DNA from: Setaria digitata
Taxonomy: Eukaryota > Nematoda > Chromadorea > Rhabditida > Setariidae
DNA length: 33,537 nt
Direction: 5' to 3'
NCBI GenBank assembly: GCA_003640385.1
Contig: RCAB01000603.1
Span: forward strand, 1-33,537
Shown: positions 1 through 11,951 of the stretch, one piece after another
How positions within the stretch are numbered: position 1 is the first letter of the stretch
Layout: each line of letters opens with the position of its first letter
Notes under the pieces: model-generated
What the model was told of the DNA's origin: nothing
Database searches by the model: none
Seen by the model: only the letters and a program-made list of their open reading frames with translations
Made by a program: the position numbers and the translations under genes

Positions 1-1252
1 TCATCCTAGACATTGTTATTGTGGTATTGAGTACAGCCATACTCAGACATTATCATGTTTTTCAGTTGCTTTCATTATTAGTTTCTTCTATTATTATTTG
101 TATGGCAATTGCTAAGGATGAGTAAATTGTATAAAATTAATACTACTAAATTAAATGAATAATTTTCGAAAATTCACAAGATGTTACGATGACTGAAATA
201 ATTATTTATTTATTTTTTTGTTTTGCAGTTATGGATTTTAGTGGCCCACATATAATTATCATTAATTAAGTATATAAGTGCTAGTTACGACGATTAATTA
301 GAGGTATTTCAGTACCGATTAATAGGAATAATTATATTCAATGTAACATAAACGTATTAAAAAAAGGAGTTGCTAACTTCATTTTTTTAGTTTCGCAATT
401 ATGAATTTTAGTGGGCCGCAGATAATATCATTAATTATATACATTAATATCATTTAATACGATTATTATATCAGTAGCAATATAAGTATTAAAAAGCGAT
501 TTGCTAAATTCTTTTTTTCTCACATTGCATTACTAATGAAAACTAAGATATAATGTGCATATTTACAAATATTTTTTTTTTTTTTTGAAAAAAATTTTAA
601 GGCATTCATAACTTTTCAGTATTAATAATTAATTAAATTATAAGGAAAATGCATAAATGTAAATCAATGCTAGAGAAACTTAGTAATCTATATGAATAAA
701 TTAAAACAGAACAGGAGAAATGTAAGAAAATGGTTTGCTTCTAGAAAGGGATAATGATCAGAAATAGATGTGAAATGCAAAGCTCCAATCGACTACTCCC
801 AATGACTTTGCATTTATTTATTACTCTCTTGTCATAAGAAACTAATAATAATTAACAATATTAGTTCCAGTGCTTTAGAATAGTTTCGAAAACACTTAAG
901 AGAAGACACTTTGCTGCAGTGATGCATGTGTAGAAGTTTATAAAATTCTTTGAAGTTTGCACAATTCTTTCCTTCTGCTTTCAATTATAGTTCGCGTTTG
1001 AGATGGAAAGTAAAAAAAAAAAAAAATTTTTAGGTTGTTTTTAATTTCATATATTTCAAAAGAGCTAGCTGTAAAGTCTTGCTTTTTATCAATAAAAGTT
1101 TGCATATGCTGTAAGAGAGAAATGAAATAGCCTAAAATAACAATTTAATTTGTTAACATTAATATATCATTTACATTCCACTGCTTCACTCCATTCCATT
1201 TCCGATATATTAATTTTTTTAAAAAAGCTTTGAATAAATAAACAAAATGAAC
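1..1252. other. unc-13 intron 16, no further exon seen
   Basis: AT-rich sequence beyond the exon 16 donor with short homopolymers. I found no acceptor followed by an open minus-strand frame resembling UNC-13. A few bases near 1-60 are open but lack a good acceptor. Confidence 0.5.
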
Positions 1253-1343
1253 CTTAATTCCTAGCATACGGCAGACATTTTCATAAGCTTGATGCCACAA
1301 ATCTTTGTAGTTTCTTTTTCTTAATGCCACTTCGTTATCATCA
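1253..1343 (-). CDS. unc-13: unc-13 exon 16: last exon in window
   Basis: The acceptor is CATTTTTAG and the donor is TTAAG|GTTCAT. It encodes residues 524-553, [20 protein letters not shown] and [10 protein letters not shown]. This is ordered-looking basic and aromatic sequence, unlike the linker, so it may open the region before the C1 domain. Phase joins exon 15 through an Ala codon. Confidence 0.75.
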
Positions 1344-2306
1344 CTAAAAATGATTACCTGCGTCAACATAATGATAAAATGAAATAAAATAAAAGTGTCA
1401 TTTTCAGTAATATAATTTTGCTATCAGTGCTGAAGACATGAATATACTTATTCTCAATAGGATGTAATTTTGTTATCATTAGTTAAAATATTAGTTAATA
1501 TCATTTTGTCAACATCAATGAAAATACAGAACTATTTTTTTCTTGGTAGAATATTTTTGAGATTTTTAGGGAAAAAAATTATGAATAATAAATCAAAAAA
1601 TTAATAACTGTTAAATATTTATTCTATAATTATAATATTTTAAGCAGCAATAAATGTCTGCTGATTTTACTGATAAAATTTATCTGGTGATAATTTCTTT
1701 TCTACTACTAATACTTGGTTTGTTTTTATATATGAATACATTTTTGTTACAAATGGCAAAAAAAAAGGTTTTTTTTTTCGATTATTTAACTGCTATTTTT
1801 AAAAATTGCTAAATTTTGGAAATGTTACCTTTTGTTTTTGGGAAATTCAAATTATTTATCGTCACGTGTTTGAAAAAATGTGACTTTCTAGGAGCTTAAA
1901 AATAATTCTCTCTTTCAACAAAAAGTAATGTCAACATCACTAATGGAATCATCAAAATGTCCACTTCTAATTCATTTGGGAATTTAAGCAATCAACATTT
2001 TTTGCAAAAAATTTTTAACCATCATAAATAACATCATACACTGCTTTATTTTAATGAAACGAAATTGATTTTAATTTGTTGATTGGTTAAATTAACATAA
2101 ATCAATTTGAAGAAAGCTTTTGTGGATTTCGCCTTTTCAAATATTTCAATTTTCTAATACCCTGACAGACAAGAATAAAATAACAGCCAATATATTTTTA
2201 TAATATATCACACTTTTCAACCTACTAATATTAATTTCAGTTAAATACACACATAAATATATTAAAATATACTACCAAAAAAAAAAGATTTGCCACATTC
2301 ATTTCT

Positions 2307-2346
<40 letters not shown>

Positions 2347-5300
2347 CATTTTCCGAAAATATTTCATTAAAATCTAAATTTTTATTAATTATAACAAAAA
2401 TCAAATAATAATTATTATTAATCTAATAAATTATATAAAATCATACGCTTTCTTATCTTCCTCTACGGTAAACTGAACCCTTAGCGTTTTGGACTGCAAA
2501 TTACTATCATCCTGACGATTTGCTAAACATTTCGGTTCATCCGGATCACTCACTGATTGTCGGCTAAAAATCAGTGCAAATAAATGAAAATGTAAATTCT
2601 TCCATTTATTCATAATACTTATCAAAATTAATTTGTTTTAATATAGCGTCAAAATAACAATTAAAAATTGAATTTTTTGAAAAAAATTATTTCCTGTTCT
2701 TAAGTAAATTTTTTTTATATACAAAATATGCCGTTTAAAAATGAAATAAAAGTGTTATAAAAAATTGGATAGGATAAAAATAAATGTTTTCTAAAAAAGA
2801 AAAAAAAATTGGTAAAAAGAAAAGCAATAAAAATTTTCTGGAAAAGTAATGCTTATTGAAAATAAAAATTAAAGTTTTCCGGATAAAAATTGAAAAAAAA
2901 AAGAAAAAAGAAAAACAACGACCAAACTTTTCCGGAAAAGTGGTGCTTAGTGAAAATTAAAGTGGTGGTTTTGTAGAGGATAAAACTTTTTCGTGAAAAG
3001 TAATGTTTATTAATTTATTATGAAACCATACTTAGCATGATAATGATGATGGTGATAATTAACTGAACCGTTGGGTAAATGATTAGACTGCTTATTAAGC
3101 ACGGAAATACGATCATCCGATTCTTTATGGTAATAATCCGTTTCCGTTTGCCTGTATGATTCACGTTCCGATTCTAATGGTGGCATATCATACTGACTTG
3201 TTATTGGAGGTGATCTAGCAAAATGAAATTAATTAATAACAAAAATATTCTTTATTATTGCAAACTTTTTTTCTTTTTTGATCACTACAACCAAATATAG
3301 CAATATTGATTGATTTTTCTCCTTAAAAAAAAAAAAAAAACAAACAAACCATTTTTAACATTAAAATGATTATCATTTTGTAGGTCTAAAAAAAAAAGAA
3401 AAATTAAAAAAATATGAATTGTTTATATTAACAGTAATCCAAGTCATTACAAGATTTTATTTGCTAACTAAAAGTTTGGAGAAATGAAATTTAAAATTCA
3501 AGTTTTACTTACTGTATAGTAGTAGTTACTACTGGATAATGATGCCACATTTCATCATCCTCAATATCAACATCACCATCAATATCAACATCACCATCGC
3601 CATCATCATCATCATCATCATCATTATCATGATAATGCCTGTTTAATGAAAACAGACATTATCAGTGAAGAAATTTAAAAAAAAAAAAAACAAAAACGAG
3701 ATTAAAATTTCACATTTTTTATATTATAAATTACCCAAGCCTGAATAAAAGAGTTTTTTTTTTTTTTGGAAAAAAATTTAGCAAAGTTATCACTAAACTT
3801 TCTTATCCATTTATCAACGATATTGATTTTTTCGCTAATTTTTTTTCTACTTTTTCGATTTGTATTTTTTTCATTACTTCAAAAATTTCCTAATTTAATT
3901 ATTTTGTGGTTAATGAGAAATCAAATTAACCTTCGCATTGGAAAAACTGTGGGATGTGTTGGTTGAGGTCGACTGTTATATGATAGTGGTTCCTGTTCTT
4001 CAGTCCAATCCATATTTTGATCATCCCAATATTTCCTTTAAATTTAAATAGTAAGAAATTAAATATGCATTAAAATACTTGATAACTATAATATCTGTTC
4101 ATTTTTTCTCTTTTTTTTTTTTTTTTAATAGGAAAACAAAAGAATTAAATCGACCAAATGCAATGTTTCTCTGTTTTCTTTTTCTTCAAAAATTTTCCAA
4201 AAGACAAAATTTGATTTTAATAATTGAAAATGAATTTGTATTCATTCTAATGTTGTATTTAAATAATTTAAAAAAAAAAATTTTCCAATATTTTTAATAT
4301 TACTAACAATTTGCACGGCTACTGATTTAATTTATTGTCATCATAAAATATAGAATTATAATTTGTGGTACACATTAAATTTATTCAATTATTTGCTTTA
4401 AATTAAATTCATTTTTAGAAAATTTAATTTTATTATGTAACAAGCTGCATATATATATTATTTAAAAAAATAAAATGGGTAAAAGTTCTCCCAGTTGTGC
4501 TTAAAGGATTCATAATGATTAAAGAAAATTTTTTTTTTTTTTTAAATACTTTTATTAACAGTTTATTCTTATATGCATATAATAAGTGAATAAGCTTAAA
4601 ACTAAGTAAATCTTAGTGAGAGGAAAGAAATGAAGATGAAAAATTACAGCCATAAATAACTAATAATTTAAAAGACGAAATAAAAATGCAATTTGATATT
4701 GTATTTTTTTTTTTTTTGTGGAAAGATACATGTATTTTTGCTATGAAAAGCAATTAATATTCTGAAAAAAAAAAACCGAAATTGGATTACAGCAAGTATG
4801 GATGTACTAATTAGGGACCCATAAACTTGATAATTGATCAAAAAAATTAGTATTCATCTTAATTGTTGAAAAAGATGATAATTTGCAATTAACTAATACC
4901 TAGAATGTATTAGGTAAAATTTAAAAAAAAAAGCTTGACAATAATTGCACAGGAAAAGATGACCAGAGGATACTTTAGCAAAATTCTGACATATGAAATT
5001 TTTTTTTCTTTTATTTTAACTATTATCGATGAATTATTCCTTTTTTTTTTTTTTTCACATATCAGTTCAACTTATTCCATTTCTCTTAAAAATAAAGTAG
5101 AGAAAAAAAAAAGACTAAGAAAATCTATATAAAATCAAAAAAATAAATAAATAAATGCAAAAAAAAAAAGGAAGAAGTTGAGGTGAGTGATTGCACCGAA
5201 ATTGAAAATAATTTACACAGCATATCATTTTCAAATTATCCATCGATGAATGAGTATAACAGATTTGAAAAATTTCAAGCATGAAATTAAATTACACCAA

Positions 5301-8300
5301 ATATATAATCATTTTATTCGCATTACTGTTTCCTTTTCTTTTTGGAAAAAAAAAAAAAACGTCTTTATATCTAAAATAAATTTAAAAAAAAAATCTTTAA
5401 ATACATATTTATTTTATGCCATTAAAAATTTGAAACAAGGAAAAAAAAAAAAAGGAAGCAAATAATGTAATTTTACTGCTTTCTTTCATTTTACTGAACT
5501 TTAGATTAATTACAAAAAATTATCAAGTTAATATAATTTATTTATTAAAAAAGGCCTGAATAAATTAGACTTGAACAACAACTATATCGCCATGCATAGC
5601 AAAAGAAGCTTAATGAGGAGTGAGATGAAAATGATTAGGAATATCATATAGAACAAATTAAATATCATCATGCTTTCATTAGTTACAAAAATGAATATTT
5701 TGTTGAATCGTAAAATGTTTTACGATTTTGCGTTTAATTTCAATGACAGAAAAGTAAACATTTACATTAATATATCTAAAAAGAAAATGAAAGTATGAGG
5801 AAAAAGTTTTAAGCAATGAATGATTAACGAATTCTCTCACTAAAGCCATTTTTTTTTTCTTTTTTTTTGATAAAAAGAAAATTCTTTTGTAAATATTTTA
5901 AAATTTAAAATATCATTGTAAATCTACATGAGGTGACGTAATAGTTCATAAGCTTGTGTTGAAAATATTCGAAAGAAGAAAATGCTATTTTAAGTATTTT
6001 AAAAACTTGACCTATCATTATATATCTAAGTGAGGTCACGTAAAAGCTGATCATATAAATCATGTAAAAAGTGTACATGTACACGTGTGATATTTAATTC
6101 AGTGTTTGACTAATATAATAGAACGCTGATAATAAAAGAAAGAAGAATGGATAAAATCAGTGATTACTGTTAAGATATCCGAAGTATAAGTAATATCTAA
6201 TCAATTAAAAAAAAAAAAAAAAAAAAAGGAGGCTAATTAATACGATAAATTGTTATCAGTAATCACTGTTATGTCAGTAACAGTACTGACTGTTTTATTT
6301 TTTGTCTTTTAAGCAAAAGTTTTACTTAAATGGTACTTGATGACGGGACTGAGTATAAATCATTTCAGTTATTAAAAAAAGAAAATAATAATGGAACTAC
6401 CTTGAATCATGATCATCCTGATACTCATAATTCTGATATTTCTCACCGGATGTACATGGATGAAAATAATCATTCGGTTGTTCATCTGAATTATACTGTC
6501 GCATATCGTGATACTCGTTGTTATAGCTATAATTAAAGATATTATAATATTTTATCATTTAAAGCAAATGATTAATTATCTATTTTCATTCTGCTAATTA
6601 TTAGCATTTCCTTTGAATTTTAAATCGTTTTATCACTAATTATAAAAGAATTATACATTATTTCTTCTCTTTTTTAAATAAATTTTTAACAAAATCAACA
6701 AATGAAATAAATATATCTTTATCATACAGCTTTTTTTTTTTTTCACAAATTGATTTTTATCAGTTGAAAATATAATGGGAGAAAAAGAAAAGCAAAATGA
6801 ATCGTAAAAAAAAGAAAAAAGAAAAACCTTAATTCATTTTCACGCTCTTGCGAATGATGATTGTAATCAGTGATATTTTCAATATGATAAACATTCTGTA
6901 GCGTGGAATCTCGTCTCACGGTTTCACGTGAGTACTGATGAGATGACGCTGAAGCAGCCGTTTCCGTAGAATATTTATGCATATCGCCATAATATTCATC
7001 TGAATATACAAATTGAATTTATTGCATTTTCGTTTTTTTTTTTTTTTTCTTGAAAATTATTTAAATTTTCTCCCTTTTTTTTTTTTTTTGTTTTGAGGAA
7101 GCTACTTGCAATATGATTGCTATAAAATTAGACAAAATAGTGATAACAATGATAACAAAGTTTTGCAAATAATTTTTATTAACCATTAATTATGCTACTT
7201 AATGTTATAAACAGAAATTTTTAATTAAACAAATAATTTGGCAAATACTTTTAGCTAATAGCAAATTAATTCTTAATTAAAAGGAGAAAGGAAGAGAGAA
7301 CAAGCGAAATTAATCGGCACAATTTTTGGTTTTAGAGAAAGGAAATTTAAGAAATTTAAAGGAAGAAAAAGTAAGTAATAAAAGTAAAATCTGATGAAGA
7401 ATTTAAGATTTGATCAGTTGACAATTTAGTCATATATATTTTTCTTATATGCTAAATTTTAAAAGGAAAATTTTCAGCTTTTCCTCTTTCCCTGGGCCAA
7501 TTTCAACAGTACAGCATAAAAAAAAAAACTGATTTAAAAAAAATTGATATTTGTAATAAATATCATTTAAAATTTAGATATTAAGTAAAATTAAAGTGAA
7601 AATTATGGAAAAAAAAAGTGCTAGGGAATGCCGAAAAAGAACACTATTTGGGTGATTGTCAACAATTTCAACCATTTATTTATTCATTTACAATACGAAT
7701 TAAAATTGAGTACAGTGTAATAAATATAGGGAAAGATGAAAAGGAAAAAACGAAAGATAATACGAGAGTGGATAGAATTTGGTGGTGGAAGAATTTCTTT
7801 TGTTAGAAAATGTGAAAAGGTAGATGAGAGAGGAAAAAGAAGACAATATAAATGGAAATTATTCTTTCGAAATAATTAAAACGGGAGAAAGAAAGAAAAA
7901 AGAGAACCTTTGGAAATTTCAAGAAGCATAGGTATAGAAAGAAGGTGGAGAATTAGGATGAAATAAAACTTTAAAAATAGCATTTTTTTTTTTTTTTCTT
8001 TTTTAGGAAAATATTTTGTGAGGAAAAAAAAAGTAAAAATTTAAGAAAAATAAAAAAAAAATGCAAAAAGAGAAGGATTATTAAGATTAAAGGAAACTTA
8101 AAAAAAAAAAAAAGAGGGAGAAAAATCAACATAGTAATGGATTAGTGAGAACTAATTTAAATTAAAATGTTAGAGAATGGAAAGAAATGAAAGAAAATTA
8201 ATTAAATGCATGAATGAATCGATGGTAGTAATACTACTAATGATAATTAATGGGTTATCCTGAGAATCAAAATAATTGGAGAAAGGGGAAAAAAGAGAGA

Positions 8301-8364
8301 AGAAATTGGAGGAGGTTGTATTTATTGAAATAAAAGATTAAGTGAAGCAATGGGAAATTCTTAA

Positions 8365-8404
<40 letters not shown>

Positions 8405-11400
8405 GATATTCTAGAACATGCAATTAACTGTTATAACTGATATGATATATATCATTTTTAAAATTTGAAATTTGATCATATAACTGATAAAATATGCATT
8501 ATCATTTCAAAATTTGAAACTAAATATTGTAGCTGATAAAAAAATATATAAAATTAAATGTTATAAATGATAAAATACATGCCAGTTATTCTCAAATTTG
8601 GAATTAACTGTTATGACTGATATGTTAGTCATTTAAAAATTTGAAATTAAATGTTTTACTTGTTAAAATATACAAAATTAGGTGTTGTAAATGATAAAAT
8701 GTATAAGAGTCATTTTAAAATTTGGAATTAGCAATTGTAACTGATATGATATAATTTTTCTTATTTGATATAAATGATATTTCAATCTCATTATTATCAG
8801 GACTGATATAATTTTGTTATTTGATGCAAAAACTATAATTTATGTGAATTTTCTGCTACATGACTTAATTATTTGGCGCAAACAACTTAATTGTTTGGCG
8901 TAAATTGATAACTTTAATCACTGCTCCTAACAGTACAGAGATGATTTTTGATAACTCTGCTGCTCCTGTATCACTATTAATATGGTTTTTTATTTTTACT
9001 AATATTAGGTAAGTGATAGTGGGATATTATCTTATTGCATTATTTGATGTAAGCAAAAAACGATGCTGATAATTTTCTTTTTTTTTTCTTCTTCTTCTTT
9101 TCAATTACTATTTTAACTATTAATTACTTATTTATATTTTAATTGCACCTGTTAAAGAGAGGAAAATTTCATCGAAGAAAAACAAACTTGATTTTTGAAT
9201 TTCTTCAATATGATCATTATCATCTGGATAATACCGCTGTTGTTCATAAGCATCTTCCTCATCTTCATAACTTGCCTGTAAAATCTGTTCATGGGATAAT
9301 TAATTATTACTTACAGAGGCATACTTTATGCCTCTATCTATTTTAAAATTATTAAAAACCACATGTGTGTGTGTGTGTGTTTTTTTTTTTCATTTAAATG
9401 GAAATAATTCTTTATCACTAACAAAATATAATTTTAGTTTCAATAACTAGAAAATAATGAAACAAAAAAAGAAAATTTATTTAAATGAAATTGGTTTACA
9501 AAAAAAAAATTGCTTCATTTATTGAAAGAGATTAATCATAATTATATCACTATTGATTAATTCATTATTTTTTTTTTTTAAGAAAAGGAAATTGAAAAAT
9601 AATATAGACGGTAGAATGAATTTGTTTTATCGCGGTATTTCATCCAAGCTTTTCCATTTCTCATAATTGTCTGAATTACAAGGTATATAAATTATTAAGT
9701 TTAATAATTTTATGCAATAAAAAAAAAAAATATACGCGTTTGAAAATCGTTAAAAAATAAATAAATAAGTGCAAATAAGGTAAATTTGCTGTCTTCTTGT
9801 TTTATTCATTTTTGTTTTTTTTTTTTTTTTTTCAATTAGAAATGAAAAAATAAAAAAAAATTAAAGTTAACCTTTTATGCTTTATTTGTTTATACATTTA
9901 AATTGATATATTAAAAGAAAATCTGAATTTACTCCTTAGTGCTTTTCCTCTTCCCCTCATTTTTGCCTTTTTTTTTTTACTTTCTTTTTCTAATTTAACA
10001 ACAGAAAACTAAAATAATCTTTCATTTCCTTTTTAAAAAATTTTTCAAATAAAAAGAATGTCAAATGCTATTCGTCTCCTTTTTTTTTCTTTTTTTAATT
10101 CTGTCCTTACTATATAAATATTCATTCAGTTTTGCACCATAAAAATTTTTTCACAAAATAAAAATATTTAAATTTTTAATAACCCGTGAATATTTTCAGA
10201 CAGCATTAAGTTAAAATTCGAAATGAAAAAAGTTCAAGTGATAAAATGATAAAATATTTTTGTTCAGACTGTACTGTCTATGCTACGCATATTGAAATTA
10301 AAAAAAACTTAATTCATAAAATAATAAAAGGTATTAAGTTAAAATTCGAAATGAAAAAAGTTCAACTGATAAAATGATAAAATATTTTTGTTCAGACTGT
10401 ACTGTCTATGCTACGCATATTGAAATTAAAAACTTAATTCATAAAATAATAAAAGGTATTAAGTTAAAATTCGAAATGAAAAAAGTTCAACTGATAAAAT
10501 GATAAAATATTTTTGTTCAGACTGTACTGTCTATGCTACGCATATTGAAATTAAAAACTTAATTCATAAAATAATAAAAGGTATTAAGTTAAAATTCGAA
10601 ATGAAAAAAGTTCAACTGATAAAATGATAAAATATTTTTGTTCAGACTGTACTGTCTATGCTACGCATATTGAAATTAAAAACTTAATTCATAAAATAAT
10701 AAAAGGTATTAAGTTAAAATTCGAAATGAAAAAAGTTCAACTGATAAAATGATAAAATATTTTTGTTCAGACTGTACTGTCTATGCTACATATATTGAAA
10801 TTACCTGTTCAAATTGTGAAAAATTTTTATCATACTGTCGTGAATGACGCTTATTTTGATGCAAATGACTGTACCATTGATGTGCGGAACTATTCGGATG
10901 ATGTACCGGGAATGATACATCGGATGTATAATCAGAATCTTCCGATATGCCAGCTATAGTAATGAAAATTAAAAATTTAAGTAAATTTTTAAAAGTTTTC
11001 TTTTTTTTTTTAATCTCTTCTATTATAAAATTTATCGTTCGCTGTAGAAAACAATGTAAAATTTAAGCATTTTAAAAGGCTTCTTTTTTTTTTTTGATCA
11101 ACAAAAAAACAAAATTGTTGTATGATTGGAAATTTGAATTGCTATGAAATATTTAGATTTAGAATCACTCGAGAAAGAATGAAAAGAAGAAAAAAAAAAA
11201 AAGGATGAAATATGATTAAATTAACAAAAATAATAAACAAATAGACGGGAAAAATTAATAAATAAAAGTCATTTAATCGTTGAGCGTGTTTGGAAAAAGA
11301 CAAATTTGATAAAATAAATTGCTTTATATAACGAAATATATGGCAAAAATTTATTAATTCTATTAAAATATTCTGAAAATATTTCAATTATGTTATGAGT

Positions 11401-11908
11401 TTCATCAAAAAAAAAAAAACCGATTATGATAATTGTAATAATTACATGACAAAAATGCATTTTTTCCTCTTCACTGGAAAGAAAAATGAAACTTTCTAAA
11501 AAATGAAAACATTTCATTAGTTAAAATTTTCTTATAAATACCTTTTCTTACATCTAGAATAGATAGGAAATACATTCATTATCAATCGATTATTTAATTC
11601 ACATTTTCAATATTTGATTTTTTAATATTGGCAATAAAATGAAATGAATTTATAAAATATCTCAAAAAAAAAAAAATGAAAACAGTGAAACTATTTTAAT
11701 TTGAATGCTGAAAAAATCAAGTTTCCATTTTCAGTAAAGGGATTTTTTTTTTCAGTAGCAATATAAAAATTTTAAATTAGCTTAAATTTGAAGCGAATGG
11801 ATGGACCAATCGCAGATTGCATAAGAGACTTTTTGTTCTTAAGAATTTTTTTTGTATTTAAAAGTGAAAACTTTTCAATAAATAAAAAATGATAGTTTAA
11901 AAAGCAAA

Positions 11909-11951
<43 letters not shown>

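Noticed and set aside
3766..3966. 66-codon plus-strand frame overlapping exon 12
   Set aside because: It is Phe/Leu-rich from T runs and antisense to a supported unc-13 exon.
10205..10803. CRISPR-like array
   Set aside because: The units are contiguous 125-bp direct repeats with no unique spacers, in a eukaryotic intron.
10805..10953. Resemblance of UNC-13 exon 8 ([16 protein letters not shown]) to the serpin tail (DDYTSEDDISLP, MHPNS)
   Set aside because: The match is short, acidic and low-complexity, with no DNA-level alignment. Shared ancestry is not supported.
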